58,396 bases of DNA, taken from contig CATJIF010000109.1 in assembly GCA_949740445.1 (NCBI GenBank), positions 1-58,396 on the forward strand, in the 5' to 3' direction. The notes beneath the pieces were generated by a model. The model searched no databases. It was not told the DNA's origin and was given only the letters and a program-made list of their open reading frames with translations. Positions 27,395-36,502 of this stretch are shown in pieces. The DNA is from an uncultured Peptostreptococcaceae bacterium (lineage in GTDB: Bacteria; Bacillota; Clostridia; Peptostreptococcales; Anaerovoracaceae). The first letter of the stretch is position 1; the number at the start of each line of letters is the position of its first letter. Made by a program: the position numbers and the translations under genes.

Positions 27395-27988
27395 TTATGC
27401 ACCAAAGATGCCGTCAATTACGCCGGAGAAGCCCATGAAGGCCAGGGCCAGAACAGAGGCCGCAATCAGCGTAATAGGAACACCTTTGAACGATTCCGGA
27501 ATGTCGTTGTACTCGATTCTCTGGCGAACGCCGGAGAAGATTACCATGGCGAGCAGGAATCCCAGACCGGTACCGATGGAATTTAACAGCGCAGGAATAA
27601 ACTCGTAGCCATTGGTAATGTTGTTGATGCAGACGCCCAGCACGGCGCAGTTGGTCGTAATCAGCGGCAGGTATACGCCCAGCGACTTGTGCAGCGCAGG
27701 CATATACTTCTTCAGGATGATTTCCACTAACTGTACCAGTGCGGCAATGACCAGGATAAATACGATGGTCTGCAGATAGCCGATGCCGTTAGGGTCCAGC
27801 AGGAATTTCTGGATCGGCCAGGTGGCTACGGTGGCCAGCGCCATAACAAATGTTACCGCCAGCGACATGCCCACGGCAGAATCCAGCTTCTTGGATACGC
27901 CCAGGAACGGGCAGATACCTAAAAACTGAACCAGCACGCAGTTATTTACCAAAACAGCAGCAAAGATGATTTTCAGCATTTCAGCCAT
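27395..27988 (-). CDS. rnfA: Rnf complex subunit A
   Basis: Integral membrane subunit with about six helices in 197 residues (MAEMLKIIFAAVLVNNCVLVQFLG; GICPFLGVSKK; TNCAVLGVCINN). RnfA and RnfE form the ion-path core and hold an Fe-S cluster through conserved cysteines such as those in NNCVLVQ and TNCAVLG. It overlaps rnfE by one base. Confidence 0.96.
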   Translation of the reverse strand: MAEMLKIIFAAVLVNNCVLVQFLGICPFLGVSKKLDSAVGMSLAVTFVMALATVATWPIQKFLLDPNGIGYLQTIVFILVIAALVQLVEIILKKYMPALHKSLGVYLPLITTNCAVLGVCINNITNGYEFIPALLNSIGTGLGFLLAMVIFSGVRQRIEYNDIPESFKGVPITLIAASVLALAFMGFSGVIDGIFGA

Positions 27989-28671
27989 TAGTTACAGCCT
28001 CCTTCCTTCGCCTGAGAGCAGGCAGCGGCAGAGGGGCATCCGGCACAGTCGAAGCTCTTTCTCTTCACACCCTTGCCCTTGGTCAGTTTATTGACGCAGG
28101 CGATCAAAAGGCCAAAGACAAAGAAGCCGCCGGGTGCTAAGATCAATACGCTCATCGGCGTAATCATATTCGCCGTCAGCGTAATCCCCATCCACGAACC
28201 GGAACCGATGATTTCCCGGATGCTTCCCATAATCGTCAGCGCAATCGTAAAGCCAAGGCCCATGCCCAGGCCGTCGAGCGCCGAATCGACAACAGAATTC
28301 TTGTTCGCAAACATCTCCGCGCGGCCCAAGATAATGCAGTTTACTACAATCAGCGGAATGAATACGCCCAGGGCCTTGTTCAGATCCGGCAGGTACGCCT
28401 GCAAGAGAAACTGCACAATCGTTACAAATGTAGCAATCACTACGATATAGCAAGGAATACGAACCGTATCGGGTATAATTTTCTTCAATAAGGAAATAAA
28501 TATATTGGAACAAATCAGTACGACAGTCGCAGCCAGACCCATGCCGATGCCGTTAAAGGCCTGTGTCGTTACCGCAATCGTCGGACAGGTACCCAGCACC
28601 AGCACCAGCACAGGGTTTTCCTTAACCAGGCCGTTGACCATGATGCTTAATTTATTCGGCTTGTTATCCAT
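27988..28671 (-). CDS. rnfE: Rnf complex subunit E
   Basis: Integral membrane subunit homologous to RnfA, with about six helices (VLVLVLGTCPTIAVTTQ; VNCIILGRAEMFA). I start at ATG 28671 (MDNKPNKLSIM) with AGGAGG 11 nt upstream; the GTG at 28683 touches the RBS. The C-terminal ~25 residues are Cys-rich (CAGCPSAAACSQAKEGGCN), which is unusual and might bind metal. Adjacent to rnfG and rnfA. Confidence 0.95.
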   Translation of the reverse strand: MDNKPNKLSIMVNGLVKENPVLVLVLGTCPTIAVTTQAFNGIGMGLAATVVLICSNIFISLLKKIIPDTVRIPCYIVVIATFVTIVQFLLQAYLPDLNKALGVFIPLIVVNCIILGRAEMFANKNSVVDSALDGLGMGLGFTIALTIMGSIREIIGSGSWMGITLTANMITPMSVLILAPGGFFVFGLLIACVNKLTKGKGVKRKSFDCAGCPSAAACSQAKEGGCN

Positions 28672-28672
28672 A

Positions 28673-29218
28673 TTAGAAAGCACCTCCTAACGCAGCAAAC
28701 TGAGCAACAGAGGCTTCCACTGCCTTGTATACCGCACTCGATGTATAGGTCGCTCCGGTAACGCCGTCGATTCTCGTGCCCTCACCGTCAGCATCGCCGA
28801 ACTTTACGCTGACCGCGCCTACAAACTGATCGGTATAGGCAGGGAGTGTGGCCTTGGAACCCAGACCCGGGGTTTCTTGCGAAGCGTCCGTAACCTTAAC
28901 TCCTGTAATTTCGCCATCGGTGTTGAGGCCTGTCATAACGGTAACCGTGCCGCCGAAGCCCTTAAAGCCCGCGGTGATTACCACGCCCGCGCCGTTGGTC
29001 GCTTTATAAACTTCAGTAATACCATCCTGCAGTTCTACCTGCACTGGTTCGAAGCCGTCGGCCTCCGCCAGAACCTCCTGACGCGATGCCGCTGCCTGCT
29101 CCTCCTGAATGCGCGCGATCTGCGGAGCCGTCATCTGATACGTTCCCGCCAGCAGACCCGCGGCCACCAGACAAATAATAGTCAGGATGATCGTAGGCAT
29201 TGTCATATTCTTTTCCAT
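28673..29218 (-). CDS. rnfG: Rnf complex subunit G (flavoprotein)
   Basis: Extracytoplasmic flavoprotein anchored by one N-terminal helix (IILTIICLVAAGLLAGTY). The 181-residue protein carries FMN covalently on the Thr of VTGATYTSSAV (near residue 160), the family's [ST]GAT[ST]-type signature. Mid-region GFGGTVTVMTGLNTDGEITGVKV is typical. It overlaps the rnfD stop by one base. Confidence 0.96.
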   Translation of the reverse strand: MEKNMTMPTIILTIICLVAAGLLAGTYQMTAPQIARIQEEQAAASRQEVLAEADGFEPVQVELQDGITEVYKATNGAGVVITAGFKGFGGTVTVMTGLNTDGEITGVKVTDASQETPGLGSKATLPAYTDQFVGAVSVKFGDADGEGTRIDGVTGATYTSSAVYKAVEASVAQFAALGGAF

Positions 29219-30171
29219 TACTTGTCACCGCCTTTCGGTACGCCGTTCAGCTGCAATCTGGTGAGATCGTCGATATGCGGCGTCAGGATATTCATAATCA
29301 GAATGGCGAAGGAAACGCCCTCCGGATACGACGCATACAACCGGATTACCATGGTCAAAAGTCCGCAGCCGATACCGAAAATCACCTTTCCCTTGGTGGT
29401 AATCGGAGACGTTACGTAGTCGGTCGCCATGAAGATAGCGCCCAGCATAACGCCGCCAGCGCATACGTGGAAGATCGGATCATTTCCGGTCAGCAGGGCC
29501 ATAACAGCGACCGTGCCGATAAAGCAAACGGGAATCGTCGGCTCGATCACCTTTTTAATTACAAGGTAAACGCCGCCGATCAGAAGCGCCAGCGCGCTGA
29601 CTTCTCCCATAGAACCGCCGATGGTTCCGAAGAACATCGTCGCGTTGGACGGAACTTCAAGCCCTTTGGCAAACAGACCCAGAGGCGTAGCGCCGGTCAT
29701 GGCATCTGCCGTCTGCTGCGCCTGCGGCAGCGGCCAGGTCGTCATCGCCGTAGCAAACGAAACGAACAGCACGATACGGCCGGCAATCGCGGGGTTTGCA
29801 AAGTTCTGCCCCAGGCCGCCAAACAGCTGTTTTACCAGCACGATGGCGACAAAGCAGCCGACGACTGCCATCCACAGCGGCAGAGTCGCCGGAAGGTTAA
29901 AGCTCAAAATAACACCCGTAACCACGGCGGACAGGTCGCCGATGGTCTGGGACCGATTTAAAATCTTTCTGGTCGCATATTCGAAGAATACGCAGGCCGC
30001 CACACAGACCGCAGTCAAAAGCAGCGCACGCATACCAAATACATAAACAGCCATAATCATAGCCGGTATCAGCGCAATGATCACATCCAGCATAATGCGG
30101 GAGGTGTTGACCGGCGACACTACGTGCGGTGCGGAAGAAACAATTAAATTCTTATGTTTTGCTTCGCTCAT
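29218..30171 (-). CDS. rnfD: Rnf complex subunit D
   Basis: Polytopic membrane subunit of 317 residues with about ten helices, homologous to NqrB. Covalent FMN is expected at the Thr of MTGATPLGLF. N-terminal SSAPHVVSPVNTSRIMLDVIIALIPA and the GGVMLGAIFMATDYVTSPIT segment are family signatures. It overlaps both rnfC and rnfG by one base. Confidence 0.96.
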   Translation of the reverse strand: MSEAKHKNLIVSSAPHVVSPVNTSRIMLDVIIALIPAMIMAVYVFGMRALLLTAVCVAACVFFEYATRKILNRSQTIGDLSAVVTGVILSFNLPATLPLWMAVVGCFVAIVLVKQLFGGLGQNFANPAIAGRIVLFVSFATAMTTWPLPQAQQTADAMTGATPLGLFAKGLEVPSNATMFFGTIGGSMGEVSALALLIGGVYLVIKKVIEPTIPVCFIGTVAVMALLTGNDPIFHVCAGGVMLGAIFMATDYVTSPITTKGKVIFGIGCGLLTMVIRLYASYPEGVSFAILIMNILTPHIDDLTRLQLNGVPKGGDK

Positions 30172-31484
30172 TATTTCTTTCCTCCTTCCGTCATAACGAA
30201 GGTCTTAGCCAATTTGTTGATAAAGCTCAGCTGCTTTCTTGCCGGGCAGACATACGTGCAGCATCCGCACTCCATACAGGAGGTCGCATGGTATTTCTTC
30301 AAAGCCTCCAGATCTTTGTGCTCATAAGCCTTGTGAATCGCCGTGGGCATCAGGTTCATCGGGCAAGCCCGAACACAGCGTCCGCAGTTGATGCAGGCTG
30401 TCTCCGGATTGATCTGTGCAAAGGCACCGTCGAAAGCCAGAATGGCATTGTTGCCCTTGATGATCGCCGCATCGTCGTTTGGCAGGGCCTTACCCATCAT
30501 GGGACCGCCCATCAGAATTTTTTTCGGCTCTCCGGTGTATCCGCCGCAAAATTCAACGATGTCCGAAATCGGTGTTCCGATAGGAACCTCGATGTTTTTC
30601 GGGTCTTTGATCACGTTGCCATCCACCGTCAGGCTCTTGCTGATCAGAGGCATTCCCGTCTTTAAGAACTGCTCGATCTTCAATACCGTGGAAACGTTGG
30701 AAATGATTACACCCACATCCGCCGGCAACTTCCCTGCGATCAGGTGCTTTCCGGTAGATTCGTAGATCAGTACGCGCTCCGCGCCCTGCGGATACTGCTG
30801 CTGCAGCTCGTTGACCTCAAGCTCGGGCGAACCGGCAAACAACTCCTTAAACTTCGCTATGGCATCCGGCTTGTTGGTTTCGATACCGATGATGCCTTTT
30901 TTCAGGTTCAGGAAATGCATGATATGCTTCATGCCATCCATGATTTCCTGCGCGCTTTCTACCATGGTCTGATGGTCTACTGTAATGTAGGGTTCGCATT
31001 CTGCGCCATTAACCACAAGTGTGTCCACAGATTCGGGATTTCTGGGATTGTACTTGATGTGCGTGGGAAACGCCGCGCCGCCCAGACCTACCATGCCGGA
31101 AGCCCGAACCGCCTTGAGAAATTCCTCCTTGTTCGTCACCACCGGAGGAACCACCGTCTCCGCCGGCTCCTGCTTTCCATCGGATGCAATGACGATTACC
31201 GTATCCACGCGGCCCATGGCAGTCATTCGCTTTTCGATTGCCGCTACGTCTCCGGATACACTGGCGTGAATCGGAGCACACATCGGAGCTTCGTTATCTC
31301 CGATCACCTGCCCGACCTTTACGTGGTCGCCTACGGCAACCGTCGGCTGGCAGGGGGCGCCAATGTGCTGACTCATTGGAATATATACCTTTTCCGGCAC
31401 GGGGATCGGCACGATCGGCATACCGGCGGTATTCTTGCAATGGTCGACATGGATACCCTTCAGATGTTTTTGAACTGAACTCAT
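30171..31484 (-). CDS. rnfC: Rnf complex subunit C (NADH-binding)
   Basis: Peripheral cytoplasmic subunit that binds NAD(H) and FMN and contacts RnfB. The 437-residue protein has an N-terminal barrel domain, the nucleotide site GLGGAAFPTHIKY near residue 130, and two C-terminal 4Fe-4S motifs (CINCGRCVRACP and CMECGCCTYVCP). First gene of the operon; AAGGAGA is 9 nt before the ATG. In Clostridia the complex couples ferredoxin oxidation by NAD+ to Na+ or H+ export. Confidence 0.97.
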   Translation of the reverse strand: MSSVQKHLKGIHVDHCKNTAGMPIVPIPVPEKVYIPMSQHIGAPCQPTVAVGDHVKVGQVIGDNEAPMCAPIHASVSGDVAAIEKRMTAMGRVDTVIVIASDGKQEPAETVVPPVVTNKEEFLKAVRASGMVGLGGAAFPTHIKYNPRNPESVDTLVVNGAECEPYITVDHQTMVESAQEIMDGMKHIMHFLNLKKGIIGIETNKPDAIAKFKELFAGSPELEVNELQQQYPQGAERVLIYESTGKHLIAGKLPADVGVIISNVSTVLKIEQFLKTGMPLISKSLTVDGNVIKDPKNIEVPIGTPISDIVEFCGGYTGEPKKILMGGPMMGKALPNDDAAIIKGNNAILAFDGAFAQINPETACINCGRCVRACPMNLMPTAIHKAYEHKDLEALKKYHATSCMECGCCTYVCPARKQLSFINKLAKTFVMTEGGKK

Positions 31485-31585
31485 AAATGCATCTCTCCTT
31501 ATCTATCCTTGTCAAAATAGTAGCTGAAAAGGTACGTAAGTTTTAAGGTGCATCAAAAAAAACGCATAAAAACCTACGTTAATTA

Positions 31586-31614
31586 AGAATACACTATTTG
31601 CGACAATCTGTAAA
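31586..31614 (-). promoter_or_regulatory. Promoter of the rnf operon
   Basis: Minus strand TTTACA (31609-31614), 17-bp spacer, TATTCT (31586-31591). This leaves an untranslated leader of about 95 nt before rnfC, in which I see no strong structure. Confidence 0.75.
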
Positions 31615-31672
31615 GCCCCTTTGTGAAGGAACTGTGACGAAAGCCTCCGCTTAAAAATCGACCCGCCGGGTA

Positions 31673-31701
31673 TTGCCATCCTTGCGCCGCAATGCTAAAA
31701 T
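31673..31701 (+). promoter_or_regulatory. Promoter of the acyl-CoA synthetase gene
   Basis: TTGCCA (31673-31678), 17-bp spacer ending TGC (extended -10), TAAAAT (31696-31701). The predicted leader to the ATG is ~150 nt. Confidence 0.75.
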
Positions 31702-31721
31702 ATCAGTAATTACCTGCCTCT

Positions 31722-31747
31722 GCCGGAAGGGCCTGCCCCTTCCTGGC
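31722..31747 (+). other. Hairpin in the acyl-CoA synthetase leader
   Basis: GGAAGGG (31725-31731) pairs with CCCTTCC (31737-31743) over a 5-nt loop, and GCC / GGC extend the stem past one bulged T. No T-run follows. Its role, if any, is unknown. The rest of the 31485-31860 gap holds the two promoters and no gene. Confidence 0.45.
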
Positions 31748-31860
31748 AAAGGCTGCGACTGCACAGAACGCATGCCGACGATCACATATATAATATGTTG
31801 TTTTTTTACAGGCTCCCGATGCGGTCTGCCTTCGGCAAACAGAAAGGGGACAATTACAGT

Positions 31861-33573
31861 ATGAGCAGCACAAAATGGATGAAATATAGAGAAGATCTCT
31901 ACCAGTTCCGCAAGATCCGCGACTTAAAACAGATGATGGAAAGTAGCGCGGCGCTGTACGGCGAAAGGCCCGCCTATCTGGTAAAGGAGCGCCCCGGCGG
32001 CCCCTATCAGCCGGTCTCTTTCCGCCAGCTGCGCGAAGATATCAACGGGCTGGGAACCGCGCTTTTGGAGCTGGGCCTCGCCGGGCAAAAAATCGCCATC
32101 ATCGGGGAAAATCGCTACGAATGGGTCGTTTCCCACATGGCTGTCGTCTGCGGCACGGGCGTTTCCGTTCCGCTGGATAAAGAACTTCCTGTGGCGGAAA
32201 TCGCCAATCTCTTAAATCGCTCCGGCGCATCGGCCATCATTTTCTCCAGCAAAGTAGAGCGCAAGGTAACAGAAGCCTTGCAGCAGGCATCAGGTGTTAC
32301 GCTGGCCGTCTCCATGGATGCCAGGGAGCACGGCGAGGCGTCCAGGTCTCTGACGCTTCTGACGCAGCGTGGAACGTATCTCATCAGCCAGGGCGACCGC
32401 TCCTATCTCGATGCACCTATCGACCCCGAAGCGCTGGCAATCCTTCTGTTTACCTCCGGAACCACCGGGCTTGCCAAGGGCGTTATGCTCTGTCACCGAA
32501 ACATCTGCTACAATGTATATGCCATGTCGCAGTACGTCAACGTCAGCCGCGATAACGTAGGCCTGTCCATGCTTCCCATGCACCACACCTACGAACAAAC
32601 CTGCCTGATTATGACTACGATGTACCAGGGCTGCCCCGTGGCCTTCTGCGAAGGGCTGAAATATATCACCAAAAATATGGCCGAGGCGAAAGCCACGGTC
32701 ACTGTGGGCGTTCCGCTGATTTTCGAATCCATGCACCGCAAGGTGTGGCGCAAGGCGGAGCAGAGCGGCAAGGCCGATAAGATGCGCATGGGCATTGCCG
32801 TTTCCAGGCAGCTGTCCCGTCTCAACATCAAGAGCACGAAAAAGCTCTTCAAAGATGTACACGCTGCACTGGGCGGCCACATGAAAACCTTTATCTCCGG
32901 CGGCGCTGCCATCGACCCCAAGGTGGTGGAGGACTTTAACGCCATGGGATTTCACCTGTTTCAGGGCTACGGCATGACAGAATGCTCGCCCATCATCGCC
33001 GTCAACATGGACCGCTTTTCCAAACCTGCCTCCGTGGGCCTTCCCATGCCGGGCACAGAAATTAAAATTTCGGAGCCGGACGAAAACGGCATCGGCGAAA
33101 TCATCTGCAAGAGCGATTCGGTTATGCTGGGCTACTACGAAAATCCCGAAGAAACCGCCAAGGTCTTAATCGACGGCTGGCTCTACACCGGCGACTACGG
33201 CTATCTGGACAAAGACGGATTTTTATATATCTCCGGCCGCAAGAAAAATGTCATCGTTACGAAAAACGGCAAGAACATCTTCCCGGAAGAAGTGGAATAT
33301 TATCTGAACAAGAGCCCCTTCATCGCCGAGGTTGTCGTGCGCGGCAAGGACGACGAAAAGAGCGGCGAAACCATCGTCTGGGCGGAAATCTACCCCGATG
33401 CCTCCGCCATCAAAGAGCAGAAGGGCGAGTTAGACCAGGCCCAGCTGAAAGCGCTGATGAAGGCGGAAATCGACGCTGCCAACGAACAGATGACTACCTA
33501 TAAGCGCGTCAAGCGCTTCAAGCTGCGCGATACGGAGTTCGAAAAAACCACAACCCAGAAGATTAAGCGCTGA
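31861..33573 (+). CDS. Long-chain-type acyl-CoA synthetase (AMP-binding)
   Basis: Cytosolic ANL-superfamily enzyme that activates a carboxylic acid, probably a fatty acid, to its CoA thioester through an acyl-AMP. Of 570 residues, motifs in order are the AMP-binding loop LLFTSGTTGLAKGVML, HRNICYN, the YGMTECSP core, GDYGYLDKDGFLYISGRKKN and the C-terminal lysine segment TTTQKIKR. The large N-terminal domain and MHHTYEQ block resemble FadD15-type long-chain synthetases of Firmicutes. I start at MSSTKWMKY, preceded by a GGGGA site; the frame to 31795 is not supported. Exact substrate is unknown. Confidence 0.88.
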   Translation: MSSTKWMKYREDLYQFRKIRDLKQMMESSAALYGERPAYLVKERPGGPYQPVSFRQLREDINGLGTALLELGLAGQKIAIIGENRYEWVVSHMAVVCGTGVSVPLDKELPVAEIANLLNRSGASAIIFSSKVERKVTEALQQASGVTLAVSMDAREHGEASRSLTLLTQRGTYLISQGDRSYLDAPIDPEALAILLFTSGTTGLAKGVMLCHRNICYNVYAMSQYVNVSRDNVGLSMLPMHHTYEQTCLIMTTMYQGCPVAFCEGLKYITKNMAEAKATVTVGVPLIFESMHRKVWRKAEQSGKADKMRMGIAVSRQLSRLNIKSTKKLFKDVHAALGGHMKTFISGGAAIDPKVVEDFNAMGFHLFQGYGMTECSPIIAVNMDRFSKPASVGLPMPGTEIKISEPDENGIGEIICKSDSVMLGYYENPEETAKVLIDGWLYTGDYGYLDKDGFLYISGRKKNVIVTKNGKNIFPEEVEYYLNKSPFIAEVVVRGKDDEKSGETIVWAEIYPDASAIKEQKGELDQAQLKALMKAEIDAANEQMTTYKRVKRFKLRDTEFEKTTTQKIKR

Positions 33574-33577
33574 TCAT

Positions 33578-33637
33578 AAAAAAACCCAGACCCGTTTGGA
33601 ATCCAAAGCGATTCTTTGCCGGATCTGGGGTTTTTTA
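33578..33637 (+). terminator. Bidirectional terminator between acyl-CoA synthetase and acyltransferase
   Basis: AAAAAACCCAGA pairs with ATCTGGGGTTTTTT across an internal CCCG/CGG stem, with T-runs on both strands. It separates two convergent genes. Confidence 0.85.
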
Positions 33638-33699
33638 TGAGGCAGGCTCCGCCGTGCTCCCGATTTCCGAAAGAAACCGCTGCTCTCAGCCTTCGGTGT

Positions 33700-35073
33700 T
33701 CAATACAAATACCGCAGCACGCGGAGAACCGGCAGCCGGGAAAGCGCCAGTACCGCTGCAGCAAAGGCAAGCGAGCAGAGGCACACGACGATATATTGGA
33801 TTAGATTGTTCTGCGCAAACAGCGATGCTGTAGCAAGGATCTGCGGATCTGTCGAATAGTGCATCGCCGCATCGGCGATTTTCAGGCCATAATACTTAAA
33901 CAGCAGGTGAGAGCCGAAAATCAGTATGCTGCTGTTGCGGAAAAACGCGCTGATGCTGCGCGGCGCCTTTCGTCCCTGTGCTGTCAGGCCCCGTTCCGGT
34001 GCGGCTGTCAGCATCAAAAAGAGAAACAGCGCTGCCGGAATCAGGGAAATATACATATTATAATCCTTTGCCAGGTTCAGCCGCCGGAGAGTAAGGATCT
34101 CTGCTGCCATAAAAAACAGGCTGCCCGCAAATGCGGCGGCTGCCTGCCAGCGCTTCGGATGCCAGTTGGCACGGCGCACGAGCGCACCCAGCGCAAAGAA
34201 GAAAAAGCCGAAAAAGAGGCCGTTTCTCGTGCTCCAAAAAAGGTCGAAATACCTCTGCGCCAAGGCTTCTACCCCCGGAACGCTGCAAATCAGACTGTAA
34301 TAGCTCTCTCCCAAGCAACCGGCAACATAAAGCGCCCCGCTCAACACAACGGCCGGCAAAAATATCTGTGCACTGTTTCTATGAAAGCGCCGCCGGCGCC
34401 GGCGTTGCCTGTACACCTGCATCCGGGCGCAGAGAAACGTCAGAAGCGAAGCCGTAAGCAGCGCTGGATAGTACCACAAGTGATGGTACGAACCCGTCAG
34501 AAAAACACGCCGCAGATAGTGACTCATATCCCAGCTTTCCAAAACCACCGGATAGTATATCGCTGTCCAGAGCGCATAAAGTATCGCAATCCGCCCCAAA
34601 AACGCCAGCTGCGATGATAGGCTCGTAGGTTTGCGTGCCCAAAAGTATCCAGAAACGAGAAAGAAATACGGCACCGCAATGCGGCACAAGCCGTCGACGA
34701 ACAAAAAATTCCCCAGCGCGCTGTAATTGAGCAGCGGCCTTATGTGGATCGCCACCACGCAGAAGGCGGCGATAAACCGTACCGTATCTACATCGCCGTA
34801 CTGCAGATGCATGGCGGAAAAGCGCTCGTCCTTCTCTGCCTTTGTGCGCTGGCGTTGTCTTCTGTCTCGTTCCTCTCTTTCCTTCAGCAGGCTCTGCCGC
34901 TCCCATTCGGAAATCTCGCCGGATGGCTCTTCGGGCGGCGCATCCGCCTGCTTTACAGCTTCTGCCGTTTCTTCCACCGGCTCTTTTTCGGCTTCTTCCG
35001 CCGCTTCTTCTATCTTTGCTGCTTCTATCCCCTCTGCCAGCCTTGCTTCTTCGCTCTGCTCCCTGTGGATCAT
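33700..35073 (-). CDS. Membrane acyltransferase (acyltransferase 3 family) with charged N-terminal extension
   Basis: Integral membrane protein, 457 residues, about ten helices. The family-typical first helix with catalytic His reads DTVRFIAAFCVVAIHIRPL (near residue 95), followed by IAVPYFFLVSGYFW. Members transfer acyl groups, often O-acetyl, to sugars or cell-wall components; the substrate here is unknown. Before the first helix lies an unusual ~88-residue soluble region rich in Glu, Ala and Arg that looks coiled-coil (EEAAEEAEKEPVEETAEAV, later KEREERDRRQRQRTKAEK). A run of six arginines lies in a mid-protein loop. GGAGG is 10 nt before the ATG. Confidence 0.85.
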   Translation of the reverse strand: MIHREQSEEARLAEGIEAAKIEEAAEEAEKEPVEETAEAVKQADAPPEEPSGEISEWERQSLLKEREERDRRQRQRTKAEKDERFSAMHLQYGDVDTVRFIAAFCVVAIHIRPLLNYSALGNFLFVDGLCRIAVPYFFLVSGYFWARKPTSLSSQLAFLGRIAILYALWTAIYYPVVLESWDMSHYLRRVFLTGSYHHLWYYPALLTASLLTFLCARMQVYRQRRRRRRFHRNSAQIFLPAVVLSGALYVAGCLGESYYSLICSVPGVEALAQRYFDLFWSTRNGLFFGFFFFALGALVRRANWHPKRWQAAAAFAGSLFFMAAEILTLRRLNLAKDYNMYISLIPAALFLFLMLTAAPERGLTAQGRKAPRSISAFFRNSSILIFGSHLLFKYYGLKIADAAMHYSTDPQILATASLFAQNNLIQYIVVCLCSLAFAAAVLALSRLPVLRVLRYLY

Positions 35074-35252
35074 GTCTGCTCTTCCTCCGCCCTGTTGAAC
35101 TGCTGCCTGGCTCTCTGTCGCTGTGCCCGTAAGTTTCTTCTATCTTACCACAATTTTTTGTTCTTTTTCAACCAAGCGATGTTTTTTCATATTCACAGCA
35201 GTAATTTTATGGTATGATACAAGAAGAATATACGCATATGGAGGAATGTACC

Positions 35253-36389
35253 ATGAATTTTATCCCTTCCCCTTATCCTGCGGTGGAATGCCGTCTGGAT
35301 ATTCTTCGCAGCAATGTTGCGCAAATTACACAGCGATGCCACGCAGCCGGCATTCAGGTCGCCGGCGTTATCAAAGGCGTCAACGGCCGGTATCCCTTAG
35401 CAAAGCAATTTGAGCTCGGCGGCTGCGACCAGATTGCCTCTTCCCGTTTAGAGCAAATCTATGAAGCAAAAAAAGCCAACCTCCGCGGCCCGTTTCTCTT
35501 AGTCCGCATCCCCATGCTGTCTGAGGTTCCCAATGTCGTTCGCCTTTGCGATATCACACTGGCCAGCGAGCCTGCGCTTCTTTCTGCTCTCAACGAAGAA
35601 TGCTTGCAGCAGGGAAAGCGGCTGAAGGTCATCCTCATGGCGGATCTGGGCGACCTGCGCGAAGGCTTCTGGAACCGCAGCGATTTGGTAGAGACGGCTT
35701 TATATATGGAAAACAACCTGAGCGGTTTGGAACTTGCCGGCGTGGGCACGAATTTGGGATGCTATGGGTCGATTCGCCCTACGGTAGAAAAAATGAACGA
35801 GCTGGTCGAAGCGGCAGAAGCAGTGGAATCGGCCATCGGACGCCAGCTCACCTGGATTTCCGGCGGTGCTACAAGCTCCTATGTGCTGGTCAACGACGGC
35901 GTGATGCCTGAGCGCATCAACCATCTGCGCATCGGGGAAAACATTTTGCTTGCCCGCGACCTGCAGACCGATTGGGGCATCGGCACCATGAAATATCTGC
36001 GCATGGATGCCTTTACGCTAAAGGCTGAAGTGATCGAAGTAAAGGAAAAGCCCAGCCATCCGGTGGGCGAAATCTTTATGGATGCCTTCGGCAATTTTCC
36101 CACTTACACCGACCGCGGTATGCGCCGCCGCGCTCTGCTGGGGCTTGGAAAGCTGGATCTGGGCGATATCCACAAGCTTCTTCCCAAAGATGCCGGCATA
36201 GAAGTGCTGGGTGGTTCCAGCGACCATACGATTCTGGACATCCAGGATGTAACAACGCCGCTGAAGGTCGGCGATCTGGTGGAGTTTGATCTCAATTACA
36301 GCACGCTGCTCTTCCTCACCAGCTCCAAAAGCGTTACTCTGCGCTATTTCGACGGTGAGCGCGAGGTTGCGGAAGGCGAAGCATTGTAA
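35253..36389 (+). CDS. PLP-dependent alanine/ornithine racemase family protein
   Basis: Fold-type III PLP enzyme of the YhfX / ornithine racemase (Orr) branch, not the Alr branch. K41 in GVIKGVN is the expected PLP lysine. Other family blocks are VILMADLGDLREGFWNRSDL, GVGTNLGCYGSIRPTVEKM, ISGGATSSYVLVNDGVMPERINHLRIGENILL and the C-terminal GGSSDHTILDI. The 378-residue length fits. Characterised relatives interconvert D- and L-ornithine in amino-acid-fermenting Clostridia; substrate here is inferred. GGAGG is 8 nt before ATG 35253. A P1-family aminopeptidase gene follows 113 nt later on the same strand. Confidence 0.82.
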   Translation: MNFIPSPYPAVECRLDILRSNVAQITQRCHAAGIQVAGVIKGVNGRYPLAKQFELGGCDQIASSRLEQIYEAKKANLRGPFLLVRIPMLSEVPNVVRLCDITLASEPALLSALNEECLQQGKRLKVILMADLGDLREGFWNRSDLVETALYMENNLSGLELAGVGTNLGCYGSIRPTVEKMNELVEAAEAVESAIGRQLTWISGGATSSYVLVNDGVMPERINHLRIGENILLARDLQTDWGIGTMKYLRMDAFTLKAEVIEVKEKPSHPVGEIFMDAFGNFPTYTDRGMRRRALLGLGKLDLGDIHKLLPKDAGIEVLGGSSDHTILDIQDVTTPLKVGDLVEFDLNYSTLLFLTSSKSVTLRYFDGEREVAEGEAL

Positions 36390-36502
36390 GAAAACAACCG
36401 TCAGCTCTGACGATTGCATATTTTATTTCAGTCCCGTCCGGCATGCGCAGTGCTGCTCTCCGGTCCGGGCAACACCCCTATACGTTTCGGAGGTAGAAAA
36501 AC

